A stretch of 7,553 bases of DNA from Planctomycetota bacterium (GCA_024278415.1 JAJRTI010000262.1:1-7553); one strand, 5' to 3'. Shown: positions 1-6,357, counted from the stretch's first letter. Made by a program: numbers and translations. Notes: generated by a model from the letters alone, not told the origin.

Positions 1-686
1 GCGCCATAGCCGACGCGATAGCCGCGCATGGCTGGCCGCGCCGGCGCCGGCTTGCCAAGCGTGGTCAGGATGGCCGCGCCGGTGGGCGTGGTCAGCTCAT
101 GGGGCAAGTCGGTCCCGACCGAAGGGAAATCGGCCAACAATTCAACCGTGGCCGGCACGGGCACGGCCAGGCGGCCGTGGTTGCACGTCACGAAGCCTGC
201 GCCAGTGCGGATGGGCGACACGAGCACTTCGTCCACGGCGAGCAGCTCCAAGCCGACGGCCGCGCCGACGATGTCGACGATCGAATCGACCGCGCCGACC
301 TCATGGAAATGGACTTGCTCGGGCGTGGTCGCGTGCACCCGCGCCTCGGCCTCCGCAAGCCGCTGAAACACCGCAGCCGCATCGCGCTTGACGCGCGCGG
401 ACAGACCGCTGCTGTCGATGATGTCGAGCACGTCGCCCAAGCGCCGGCCGTGGCGCTCGTGCCCTCCGTGGCCAGGCCCGGCATGCCGTGCAACGGTCAC
501 GTCTACTTTCGTGGCCGCGAGGCCGCACCTCGTGGCCTTGGCCATGGAGAGCGAGAACTCGCCCCGGATCGCCAGCGCGGCCAGGCGCTCCTTGAGCGAT
601 GCGAAGTCCACCCCTGCCGCGACCAACGCTCCGAGAATCATGTCCCCGCTGGCGCCGCTGGAGCAATCGAAATAGGCGAGTGGCAT
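1..686 (-). CDS. larC: LarC, nickel insertion protein of the lactate racemase pincer cofactor (partial, N-terminal 228 codons)
   Basis: The frame is open from an ATG at 686 to the window edge, so the gene is cut off; the family is about 400 residues long and roughly the first 228 are here. Seen: the N-terminal signature YFDCSSGASGDM (residues 5-16), a His-rich stretch at 68-80 (HAGPGHGGHERH), HFHEVGAVDSIVDIVGA (127-141 region), and PVPATVELL (176-184). These match the LarC/DUF111 family. Known for the family: LarC inserts nickel, in a CTP-dependent reaction, into pyridinium-3,5-bisthiocarboxylate mononucleotide to make the cofactor of LarA-type racemases. The ATG gives the conserved N terminus, so the start is secure, although no strong Shine-Dalgarno is visible. 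It follows the 88-aa membrane protein by 61 nt on the same strand and may be co-transcribed; no larA or larB lies in view. A long antisense open frame over it is a shadow. Confidence 0.93.
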   Translation of the reverse strand, partial: MPLAYFDCSSGASGDMILGALVAAGVDFASLKERLAALAIRGEFSLSMAKATRCGLAATKVDVTVARHAGPGHGGHERHGRRLGDVLDIIDSSGLSARVKRDAAAVFQRLAEAEARVHATTPEQVHFHEVGAVDSIVDIVGAAVGLELLAVDEVLVSPIRTGAGFVTCNHGRLAVPVPATVELLADFPSVGTDLPHELTTPTGAAILTTLGKPAPARPAMRGYRVGYG

Positions 687-747
687 ACGAGCGTTGATTT
701 CAGGTGGGGGATTGCGTGAAAGCCAGACCGAGGGGAACGCCCGCGTC

Positions 748-1014
748 TCAGTGGTGCTTCTTTCCGCTGAAGTGCTTCACGCCCATGGCGAGGAACTGGT
801 TCGCACTGTCCGAGATCTCGTCGAGCCGCGTCATGATCACGCTCATTTTCTTCGCCATCATGATCAGCAACACGAGCAGCAACAGCACCGCCAAGCTCGT
901 CATGACAATGATGAAGACGAAGAAGGTGTTGTCCGTGGCGATCGGAGGTAGAGCGCCACTCGCGTCGTCAACGGCCACCACCAGCACTTGCACCAGCTTC
1001 CAAAGCGACGTCAT
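748..1014 (-). CDS. Small single-span membrane protein, hypothetical (88 aa)
   Basis: I do not recognise the family. Seen: residues 1-30 form a mildly hydrophobic N-terminal region, residues 31-54 (FFVFIIVMTSLAVLLLL through MMA) are one clear membrane helix, followed by KK and a short amphipathic, probably cytoplasmic tail (IMTRLDEISDSANQF) ending in GKKHH. The positive residues after the helix suggest the C terminus is inside. Its ATG overlaps the stop of the upstream gene (ATGA on the minus strand, 1011-1014), and GGGGA lies about 5-6 nt before the start, so translation is probably coupled to the secreted protein. The two may act together at the envelope (inference). The tail resembles the short helical tails of membrane-anchored signalling or scaffold proteins only in a general way. 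Confidence 0.72.
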   Translation of the reverse strand: MTSLWKLVQVLVVAVDDASGALPPIATDNTFFVFIIVMTSLAVLLLLVLLIMMAKKMSVIMTRLDEISDSANQFLAMGVKHFSGKKHH

Positions 1015-1982
1015 CGTAGTTCCCCAATCGGCGTGAAAACCATTTTCTGAATGTAGACGATATCTTCGAGCTTATCGCCAATTCGCGTCTTGTCGCCCAC
1101 CTCGCTATTGAACCACAGCTTCTCCTCGCGCTTTCGCGGCGCTGCGAGTGCGCGGGGGAAGATGGCGGAGACAAGGATGCGGTTCAGTTGCTGCACCTCG
1201 CGCTCGGTCAGATCGGCCGGCTTGCGCGCCAACATCTCCTTCGCCTTGTCCGGCAGCTCGAGGCCCGCGAAGTCGGCCCGGCGGTAGAAGTCGCGGCGCT
1301 TGAGAATCGCATTCAGCGCGTCGAGGATCTCGTAGCGCGTCTCCCGAAGCGGGTTCATCTGGTTCGACGCGAGTGCGACCAGCTTCTGCACCTTCTCGGG
1401 CATGAGGCTCCAGATGCGCTTGGCCGGTGACGGAGCGTTCTGGGCGCCGGCCGCCTTGAGCTTGCCGCAGAGGTCGCGCCAATCGTACACATCGCGGTTG
1501 CGCACGTCGCGGGGATCCGTCTGAACAAAGATCACGCCGCTCATGCCGCCCGTCACGGTCAACGCGGCTTCGTCCTCATCGTCGTCTTCGTCGGGCCGCA
1601 GCTTGAGGGTGTACTCGAACTCTCGCACCGGGTAGGACTGGCCGGTGTCAATCTTCACGTGCTCCCCTTCATCCTTCCAGCGCCAGATCTTCTCCATCCA
1701 CTCCTTCGTCACCCTGCAGTCGACCTCTTGCACCTGCGACAGCGGAAACTCGCGGTGCCGCCCCCTGCCGCGATCGAAAACCTTGAACACCTTCCGGCCC
1801 TTGAGCCGGCAAGGGCCCTCGATAATGACCCCGTTCGACATGTGGAACGAACCGCGATAGCGATATCGCTTGCGGCCGCGGCTGCCGAACGGGTTGATCG
1901 GCCGGCCAGCGGCTGTGGCGTCAGCGGCCGCGAGCGCAGCGATGCTCACCACCGCGGCCCAGATTCGACAGCGCTTGCCCAT
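1011..1982 (-). CDS. Secreted hypothetical protein with N-terminal beta-rich domain (323 aa)
   Basis: Function is not recognised. The start is set at ATG 1982: AGAGG lies 7 nt upstream, a consensus promoter sits just before that, and the protein then begins with a classical signal peptide (MGKRCR, hydrophobic core to about residue 20, likely cleavage near ADATA-A). A longer open frame to 2132 would run through the promoter into the repeat element and is rejected. Residues about 40-90 (YRGSFHMSNGVIIEG, then FPLSQVQEVDCR) look like a small beta domain. Residues 100-155 contain W-RWKDEGEH, TGQSYPVREFEYTLKL, an acidic run DEDDDEDE (131-138) and a Gly-rich strand. The C-terminal half is helical and rich in charge (KRRDFYRR, LTEREVQQLNRIL). 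It ends overlapping the 88-aa membrane gene, suggesting a shared role in the cell envelope. Confidence 0.82.
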   Translation of the reverse strand: MGKRCRIWAAVVSIAALAAADATAAGRPINPFGSRGRKRYRYRGSFHMSNGVIIEGPCRLKGRKVFKVFDRGRGRHREFPLSQVQEVDCRVTKEWMEKIWRWKDEGEHVKIDTGQSYPVREFEYTLKLRPDEDDDEDEAALTVTGGMSGVIFVQTDPRDVRNRDVYDWRDLCGKLKAAGAQNAPSPAKRIWSLMPEKVQKLVALASNQMNPLRETRYEILDALNAILKRRDFYRRADFAGLELPDKAKEMLARKPADLTEREVQQLNRILVSAIFPRALAAPRKREEKLWFNSEVGDKTRIGDKLEDIVYIQKMVFTPIGELR

Positions 1983-1989
1983 TCGTAAA

Positions 1990-1994
1990 CCTCT
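1990..1994 (-). promoter_or_regulatory. Shine-Dalgarno AGAGG that decides the start at 1982
   Basis: On the minus strand AGAGG is followed by a 7-nt spacer (TTTACGA) and ATG at 1982. This is the only well-placed ribosome site near the N terminus of the secreted protein and it coincides with the signal peptide start. Confidence 0.75.
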
Positions 1995-2021
1995 TGAGAT
2001 GCACAACGTCCACGCCTGTCG

Positions 2022-2050
2022 ATTGTAGCCCACATGTGAGTAGCTGTCAA
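2022..2050 (-). promoter_or_regulatory. Sigma70-type promoter for the secreted-protein operon
   Basis: Read on the minus strand: TTGACA (2050-2045, 6/6 to consensus), a 17-nt spacer, then TACAAT (2027-2022, 5/6). Transcription would start near 2015, giving a 5' leader of about 33 nt before ATG 1982. The left terminal repeat of the hairpin element begins only about 35 nt upstream. Confidence 0.78.
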
Positions 2051-2084
2051 TTCTGGGCCGCGCCAGCTCAGGCGAAGGGCATAC

Positions 2085-2107
2085 CCCCTGCTCTTTACCC
2101 ACAACTT
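2085..2107. repeat. Left terminal inverted repeat (23 bp)
   Basis: The core is CTGCTCTTTACCCACAACTT, preceded by CCC. It is the perfect reverse complement of 2418-2440. Just outside, the plus strand reads GGGCATAC, and the right end carries the same GGGCATACCCC phrase, itself nearly palindromic, in the same orientation. Confidence 0.9.
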
Positions 2108-2163
2108 GAGAACGAAGACGCACCGTGGCCATTGCCGAACCCCGCAGGGGTTCCGTCTTCTAG

Positions 2164-2186
2164 CCCAGGGTTGCTGCAACCCTGGG
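2164..2186. repeat. Perfect hairpin CCCAGGGTTGC-T-GCAACCCTGGG
   Basis: An 11-bp perfect stem around a single central base; in practice a 10-bp stem with loop CTG. It is the strongest single hairpin in the element and mirrors 2292-2324. There is no T-run after it, so it is not an intrinsic terminator. Confidence 0.85.
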
Positions 2187-2291
2187 TACAAGGCCCACGC
2201 ACAAGATTCAACCCCAACGGGGTTGCGTCCATGCCATCGGCCGAGAACGGGCACAACCCCGTTGGGATTGACGCGGCCACGGCCATTCCTA

Positions 2292-2324
2292 CCCAGGGTA
2301 GCGAGCCAAGCTCGCAACCCTGGG
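2292..2324. repeat. Long hairpin CCCAGGGT / ACCCTGGG with GCGAGC-CAA-GCTCGC tip
   Basis: The outer stem is 8 bp (2292-2299 with 2317-2324). After an A/A mismatch comes a 6-bp GCGAGC/GCTCGC stem closed by loop CAA. The outer stem is the same as in 2164-2186, but the tip is extended. Confidence 0.85.
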
Positions 2325-2417
2325 CTAGAAGACGGAATCCCGTTGGGATTCGCGGAAGGGCATTCTTGGCGCTCCCCCGACGTTTGTGGGGAGTTGACTG
2401 CGGCAAGACGTCCACCA

Positions 2418-2440
2418 AAGTTGTGGGTAAAGAGCAGGGG
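2418..2440. repeat. Right terminal inverted repeat (23 bp)
   Basis: It begins AAGTTGTGGGTAAAGAGCAG and ends GGG, matching 2085-2107 in reverse complement without a mismatch. It ends 27 nt before the stop of the nitroreductase gene, so the element could also affect that transcript's 3' end. Confidence 0.9.
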
Positions 2441-2467
2441 CATACCCCCCACACCTCCTTTCTGCGC

Positions 2468-2959
2468 CTACCACTTCTCCCAATGCACAAGCCCACTGAG
2501 CGGCTTTTTCTTGGACTGGCCGCCGCTCTCGGCCGGCTTGCCAATGGGCAAGAGGATAATGAGCCGCATGGGCATGGGGATGTCGAGCAGCTCCTTCATC
2601 TCCTCCTCCTTGCGCGCAAGCGTGCCCTCGACCCACGTCGTGGCATACCCCAAGGCCGTGACCGCGAGCAGCATGTTCGACGCCGCGGCGGACACGTCCT
2701 CCAGCCAGTAGCTCGACGCGTCCGGCTAGGCCACGATCGCGATGGCCGCAGAGGCCTGTGCGATGAAACCCTGAGCCTCTCCCAGGCGTTCGAGTGTCTT
2801 CTTGTCCGTGATCGCGACGAAGTGATACGGCTGCACGTTCAGCCCGGACGCCGCGCGCCGGCCGGCGTCCATGATCTTCTCTAAGTCCTCCCGCGGCACG
2901 TCCACGGCCGCGAGGCTGCGGCAGCTCCAACGCTTCTCGATGGCTTCGAAGAGGTCCAT
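2468..2959 (-). pseudogene. Nitroreductase family protein interrupted by one in-frame TAG
   Basis: The frame runs from ATG 2959 (AGGAG six nt upstream) to a TAG at 2468-2470. It is 163 codons long and otherwise shows a complete small nitroreductase. Seen: RWSCRS (residues 10-15, RxSxR-type FMN phosphate contact), ASGLNVQPYHFVAI (37-50), then after the stop PDASSYWLEDVSAAASNMLLA, a Gly-Tyr segment, and the typical tail KKPLSGLVHWEKW. The family binds FMN and reduces nitro groups, quinones or related substrates with NAD(P)H. Codon 78 (2726-2728) is TAG in a conserved alanine-to-SYW region; both halves stay in one frame with no indel. A single base change (for example from GAG, CAG or TAC) would explain it: a nonsense mutation or a sequencing error. 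Readthrough is less likely, because TAG also ends this gene and the TIM-barrel gene. Confidence 0.85.
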
Positions 2960-3005
2960 GACGGGCTCCTAATGTCTGTGCTTGAGGTTGGCTCTGGCCG
3001 CGTGA

Positions 3006-3034
3006 AGTGTAGCCCGACAGGAACGCCGGAGCAA
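3006..3034 (-). promoter_or_regulatory. Likely promoter of the nitroreductase gene
   Basis: Minus strand: TTGCTC (3034-3029), 17-nt spacer, TACACT (3011-3006). The -35 is weak and the -10 matches 4/6. It shares GGGCTACA with the stronger promoter at 2022-2050. The leader would be about 40 nt and contains the good AGGAG before ATG 2959. Confidence 0.45.
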
Positions 3035-3045
3035 GGCCTCGCGAG

Positions 3046-3075
3046 TTGATGCCGTAACACCCGGCGTGATACACT
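3046..3075 (+). promoter_or_regulatory. Likely promoter of the nucleoside hydrolase operon
   Basis: TTGATG (3046-3051, 4/6), an 18-nt spacer, then TACACT (3070-3075, 4/6). Transcription would begin close to 3082, exactly where the 7-bp tandem repeat starts. The minus-strand promoter at 3006-3034 makes this a divergent control region. Confidence 0.4.
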
Positions 3076-3082
3076 CGCCGCC

Positions 3083-3127
3083 TGGTCATTGGTCATTGGT
3101 CATTGGTCACTGGTCATTGGTCATTGG
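3083..3127 (+). repeat. Tandem 7-bp repeat, TGGTCAT x 6.4
   Basis: Units lie at 3083, 3090, 3097, 3104 (variant TGGTCAC), 3111 and 3118, then a partial TGG. The repeat sits 40 nt before ATG 3167 and probably in the 5' leader of the operon. It opens the upstream frame (VIGHWSLVIGHW) and creates a false early start at 3089. Copy number could change by slippage. Confidence 0.92.
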
Positions 3128-3166
3128 ATACTGCCACTTCCCTTCCCCCATCACACAGAAACCCAT

Positions 3167-4060
3167 ATGCCTATCCCCACCATACTCGACACGGACATTG
3201 GCGGCGACATCGACGACACCTGGGCCCTAGCGATGATGCTGAAGTGCCCGGAGCTGGACGTGAAGCTCGTGGTCTCCGACACCGGCGACACGACGTACCG
3301 CTCGAAGATTATTGCGAAGATGCTCGAAGTGGCCGGGCGCACGGACGTGCCCGTTGGCGTCGGCAAGCCCTTCGAGTCGCGGCGCGAGTATCGGCAAGGC
3401 GCGTGGGTCGAACCCTACGCTCTCGCGTCCTACCCGGGCACAGTCCACGACGACGGCGTGCAGGCGATCATCGACACGATCATGAATTCGCCGGAAGAGG
3501 TCGCGCTCGTGTGCATTGGGCCGGTGCCCAACATCGGGGAAGCGCTGCGCCGCGAGCCGCGCATCGCCGAGAATGCGCGTTTCGTGGGCATGCACGGCAG
3601 CGTGCGCAAGGGCTATGGCGGCAGCGACACGCCGAGCGCGGAGTGCAACGTCGTGAACCACGTGCACGATTGCCAAGCCACGTTCACCGCGGCGTGGGAC
3701 ATCACCATCACGCCGCTGGACACCTGCGGCGTTGTGCGCCTGGAAGGCGAGCGCTTCGCGGCCGTGCGCGAGTGCCCCGACCCGGTCATTCAGGCGCTTA
3801 TGGAGAACTATCGCATCTGGGCGGACCGGCCCGAGGTGGGCTTCGACCCGCAGATCGAGAGTTCGGTGCTCTTCGACACGGTCGCGGTGTATCTCGCGTT
3901 TGCTGAGGATCTGGTCGTGCTGGAGCGCGTGGGCATCCGCGTGACGGACGACGGCTTCACCGTCGAGGCCCCCGACGCGAAGCCGATCAACTGTGCGCTT
4001 GAATGGAAGGACTTGGACGTGTTCAAAGACCTGTTGGTCGAGCGGCTCATCTCGCCATGA
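3167..4060 (+). CDS. Nucleoside hydrolase (IunH)-like protein, 297 aa
   Basis: The family cleaves the N-glycosidic bond of ribonucleosides to free base and ribose in the cytosol, using a bound calcium. Seen: N-terminal motif DTDIGGDIDDTWALAMM (residues 8-24), a longer variant of the usual DTDPGxDDxxA calcium site; the conserved AECN (158-161) replacing AEFN; and SSVLFDTVAVYLAF with D237. The residue before D237 is Phe, where inosine/uridine-type enzymes have the catalytic His, so the substrate or mechanism may differ. Length is near the usual 300-320. The start is ATG 3167 because the motif normally lies close to the N terminus and upstream codons come from the 7-bp repeat; no strong Shine-Dalgarno is seen. 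Its stop overlaps the start of the transporter gene (ATGA). Substrate is not predictable; a non-nucleoside glycoside is possible. Confidence 0.87.
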   Translation: MPIPTILDTDIGGDIDDTWALAMMLKCPELDVKLVVSDTGDTTYRSKIIAKMLEVAGRTDVPVGVGKPFESRREYRQGAWVEPYALASYPGTVHDDGVQAIIDTIMNSPEEVALVCIGPVPNIGEALRREPRIAENARFVGMHGSVRKGYGGSDTPSAECNVVNHVHDCQATFTAAWDITITPLDTCGVVRLEGERFAAVRECPDPVIQALMENYRIWADRPEVGFDPQIESSVLFDTVAVYLAFAEDLVVLERVGIRVTDDGFTVEAPDAKPINCALEWKDLDVFKDLLVERLISP

Positions 4061-5373
4061 ACGACACGCCTGAAACGGCCGCGGCAGCGAAGGTCCCGCG
4101 CAAGGAGATCGCCGCCTGGGCGCTCTACGACTTCGCGAACTCGTCGTTCCCCACGGTCATCATCACGGGCGTGTACGTGCTGTACTTCAAGGCCGTGGTC
4201 GTGCCCGACGGGGCAGCGCGGGGCGACTTTCTCTGGGGGCTGGCCATTTCCATCGCCATGCTCTTCGTCGCGATCTCGTCCCCCATCCTGGGTGCGGCCG
4301 CGGACTACTCAGGCGCGAAGAAGAAGTTCCTCGTCGCGTATGCGTCGACCTGCATCGTCTTCACGGCCGCGCTCTACTGCGTGGGGCCGGGGCAGGTTTT
4401 CCTCGGGATCCTCTTCTTCGTCATCGCCAACATCGGCTTTGCCGGGGGCAACGTGTTCTACAACGCGTTCCTGCCCGAAATCTCGGACCGCGAGAACATG
4501 GGCCGCATCTCCGGGCTCGGCTGGTCCGTCGGTTACATTGGCGGCATGCTCTGCCTCATCATCGTGCTGCCGCTTGCCAAGAACCTCACGAAGGATGCGG
4601 CCGGCGCGCACATGGCCCGGTGGGCGTTCCCCGCGACCGCGCTCTTCTTCCTCTTTGCGGCATTGCCCACGTTCCTGTGGCTCAAGGAGCGCGCCCGGCC
4701 CAAGCCCCTTCCTCCGGGCCGGGGCTACCTGGCCATGGGCTTCGCCCAGTTTGTCTCAACGCTTCGGGAGGTGCGCCGGTTCAAGGAGTTGGCCACGTTT
4801 CTGCTCATCTTCCTTGTGTACAACGACGGCGTCACGACGGTCGTCGCGTTCACGTCGTCCTTCGCGTCGCAAACGCTCCGGTTCAGCACGTCAGAGATCG
4901 TGTATCTGCTGATTGGGGTGAACCTCGCGGCCGCGCCCGGTGCGTACCTGTTTGGCCTGCTCGCGGACCGCATCGGGTCGAAGCGCACGATCATGATCAC
5001 GCTGGTGATGTGGACAGTCGTGGCTTTCGCCGGCGCGGCCGTCCAAGCGAAGTGGCAGTTTTGGGTCGTGTCGATTCTCGCCGGCACGGCCATCGGCGCG
5101 GTGCAGTCGGTCAGCCGCACGCTCGTGGGCCTATTCTCGCCCGCGAGCCGCAGCGGGGAGTTCTTTGGTTTCCAAGCCGTTTGTGGTAAGTTTGCCGCCG
5201 TGCTTGGTCCGTTGCTGTTCGGAGTTGTATCGTCGGGCACGGGCAGCCAGCGCATCGCCGTCGCCATGGTGGGCGGCATCTTCGCGGTGAGCTTCTTTGC
5301 GCTCTGGCGCTTTGTCGACGAGCACGCAGGTATCGCCGCCGCACAGGAACCGACCGAAACAGCGTCCGCTTGA
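4057..5373 (+). CDS. UMF1/Atg22-like MFS transporter, 438 aa
   Basis: An inner-membrane major facilitator with about twelve hydrophobic segments. Seen: WALYDFANSSF (residues 21-31) in the first helix, the hallmark of the UMF1 family (relatives of yeast vacuolar effluxer Atg22); YNAFLPEIS and ISGLGWSVGYIGGM in the fourth-fifth helix region; LLADRIGSKRT (about 302-312), the inter-helix loop of the second half; QSVSRTL (350-356) and EFFGF (368-372), also typical. The start is ATG 4057, giving a short hydrophilic N terminus before the motif; it overlaps the hydrolase stop as ATGA with no Shine-Dalgarno of its own, so translation is likely coupled. A longer frame from 4003 is rejected. The substrate of UMF1 members is mostly unknown. 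Sitting between a nucleoside hydrolase and a sugar isomerase-like gene, it probably moves the shared substrate or product (inference). Confidence 0.92.
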   Translation: MNDTPETAAAAKVPRKEIAAWALYDFANSSFPTVIITGVYVLYFKAVVVPDGAARGDFLWGLAISIAMLFVAISSPILGAAADYSGAKKKFLVAYASTCIVFTAALYCVGPGQVFLGILFFVIANIGFAGGNVFYNAFLPEISDRENMGRISGLGWSVGYIGGMLCLIIVLPLAKNLTKDAAGAHMARWAFPATALFFLFAALPTFLWLKERARPKPLPPGRGYLAMGFAQFVSTLREVRRFKELATFLLIFLVYNDGVTTVVAFTSSFASQTLRFSTSEIVYLLIGVNLAAAPGAYLFGLLADRIGSKRTIMITLVMWTVVAFAGAAVQAKWQFWVVSILAGTAIGAVQSVSRTLVGLFSPASRSGEFFGFQAVCGKFAAVLGPLLFGVVSSGTGSQRIAVAMVGGIFAVSFFALWRFVDEHAGIAAAQEPTETASA

Positions 5374-5394
5374 GGTCCCATAGGAGGAGTCGTC

Positions 5395-6282
5395 ATGCAC
5401 GCGGGAGTCAGTTGCTATTGTTTCAACACACCGCTTCGCGAGCACCAGACCACGTTGCGCGAGGTTATCGATTTTGTGGGCCAAGAGACGGAAGCCGACT
5501 GCTTCGAGCCGCTCACGCAGTTTTGGGATCAGGCCCGTGACGAGAACGAGCAGGCTGCGGAGGCCAAGGAGCAACTCGCCGCGGCTGGGCTCCGCGTCTC
5601 TTGCTACACGCTCGACAGCAACTTCGGCCATCCCGACAACGACAGGGTGCGAGCGTGCATCGACCAAACCATCGCGCGCCTGGAGACCGCGAAGATCCTC
5701 GGCACGGACACGATCCGCGTGGATCCCTGCACGTCCCTGCCTGGTGCAGCTTCGGAGACGGTTGACATGAAGGCGCTCATCGAGCGCATCAGCAGGGGCA
5801 TCGCCGAGGTGTGCGACGCGGCCATGGACATGGGCATCAAGGTGGGCGCGGAGAACCACGGCCGGCTCGTGGGCGGGTCGGAACAACTCAAGCGCATGAT
5901 CGAACGGGTCGACCGCGTGAACTTCGGCATCAATATCGACTTCACGAACTTCCGCAACGTCTTCGGCGAGGACCACGTCGCGGTCACGCAGGATCTTGCG
6001 CCGCACGTGATCCACGCGCACGCGAAGGATTTCTACATCAGCGACGAAGAGATGCAGGGCGAGGACTGGCGGCAGATCCCCACCGGCCAGTTCGTGAAGC
6101 GCGCGGTCGGCGGAGACGGCGACACACAGTGGCCGAAGCTGTTCACGATCCTACGGGATGCCGGATACAAGGGCACGATTTCGCTCGAAATCTCCATCCC
6201 CGGCGACGAGCGCAGCAGCGTGGCCCGCGGTGTGGCGAACATCAAGCGGATACTGGGCGAGATTGGGGCGGCCGCGCGATAG
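5395..6282 (+). CDS. Sugar phosphate isomerase/epimerase-like TIM barrel protein, 295 aa
   Basis: Belongs to the xylose isomerase-like/AP endonuclease 2 barrel superfamily. Members bind a divalent metal and isomerise, epimerise or dehydrate sugars and sugar derivatives. Seen: GAENHG with E153, INIDFTNF with D182, VIHAHAKDF (H207/H209, D212) and TISLEIS with E265, the four expected metal-binding positions on successive strands. The length is typical. A very strong AGGAGG (5382-5387) lies 7 nt before ATG 5395, and the gap from the transporter stop is only 21 nt, so it is the third gene of the operon and is probably well translated. The motif IRVDPC (107-112) lies on a mid-barrel strand. The exact reaction cannot be read from the sequence. 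It may process the sugar released by the hydrolase or a related compound. It ends in TAG. Confidence 0.9.
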   Translation: MHAGVSCYCFNTPLREHQTTLREVIDFVGQETEADCFEPLTQFWDQARDENEQAAEAKEQLAAAGLRVSCYTLDSNFGHPDNDRVRACIDQTIARLETAKILGTDTIRVDPCTSLPGAASETVDMKALIERISRGIAEVCDAAMDMGIKVGAENHGRLVGGSEQLKRMIERVDRVNFGINIDFTNFRNVFGEDHVAVTQDLAPHVIHAHAKDFYISDEEMQGEDWRQIPTGQFVKRAVGGDGDTQWPKLFTILRDAGYKGTISLEISIPGDERSSVARGVANIKRILGEIGAAAR

Positions 6283-6332
6283 TTTCCGGCTCACCGTCTG
6301 CCGCAGGCCGCAGCCACCATCTCCGCGCGGCC
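6270..6332. repeat. 9-bp inverted repeat spanning the end of the TIM-barrel gene
   Basis: GGCCGCGCG (6270-6278) and CGCGCGGCC (6324-6332) are perfect complements 45 nt apart, the first arm lying in the last codons before TAG. The loop contains GCCGCAG twice (near 6299-6313). The loop is long and no T-run follows, so a classical terminator is not supported. GC-rich chance pairing is possible. Confidence 0.35.
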
Positions 6333-6357
6333 ATTGGGCATATGAGCGGGCGTTCGG

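Larger units (their letters stand above)
2085..2440. repeat. Nested inverted-repeat element with six internal hairpins
   Basis: The 356 bp hold no believable gene. The ends are a perfect 23-bp inverted repeat (2085-2107 and 2418-2440). Inside are four 17-bp palindromes of 7-3-7 form: 2137-2153 (GAACCCC/GGGGTTC), 2209-2225 (CAACCCC/GGGGTTG), 2254-2270 (CAACCCC/GGGATTG, one mismatch) and 2335-2351 (GAATCCC/GGGATTC). Two longer hairpins share the phrase CCCAGGGT...ACCCTGGG: 2164-2186 (11-bp stem around one base) and 2292-2324 (8 bp, an A/A mismatch, 6 bp, loop CAA). Left and right members pair as mirror copies about position 2240-2244, sharing TTCCGTCTTCTAGCCCAGGG across arms. The right arm is longer and has an extra CTCCCC/GGGGAG hairpin (2372-2393). 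No transposase or clear target duplication is seen. It could be a MITE-like element, a REP-like repeat, or a structured RNA. Confidence 0.85.

Noticed and set aside
99..719. 206-codon plus-strand frame at the left end
   Set aside because: It is antisense to larC, which has family motifs; the frame encodes no recognisable domain.
1983..2132. 50-codon N-terminal extension of the secreted protein
   Set aside because: It runs through the promoter and the left terminal repeat; the internal ATG at 1982 has a Shine-Dalgarno and starts a signal peptide.
2085..2440. CRISPR array
   Set aside because: Repeats are palindromes of varied sequence and irregular spacing, not identical direct repeats with unique spacers; no cas genes.
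2468..2695. Separate 75-aa gene for the C-terminal half of the nitroreductase
   Set aside because: It would need GTG at 2695 inside a conserved segment with no ribosome site; it is the continuation of the interrupted gene.
2726..2728. Pyrrolysine or other TAG recoding
   Set aside because: No evidence of a recoding signal, and TAG ends this gene and the TIM-barrel gene; nonsense mutation or error is simpler.
1994..2884. Long plus-strand frame, 296 codons, with repeated Asn-Pro-x-Gly peptides
   Set aside because: The peptides are translations of the AACCCC/GGGGTT palindromes, and the rest is antisense to the nitroreductase; no ribosome site or known domain.
3089..3166. 26-codon extension of the nucleoside hydrolase
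   Set aside because: It consists of translated 7-bp repeats; the conserved calcium motif begins eight residues after ATG 3167.
4003..4056. Earlier start for the MFS transporter
   Set aside because: It would overlap the hydrolase by 58 nt in another frame; ATG 4057 gives the usual short N terminus and an ATGA coupling.
5131..6021. 296-codon minus-strand frame under the transporter and TIM-barrel genes
   Set aside because: A GC-rich shadow; the plus-strand genes have catalytic motifs and ribosome sites.
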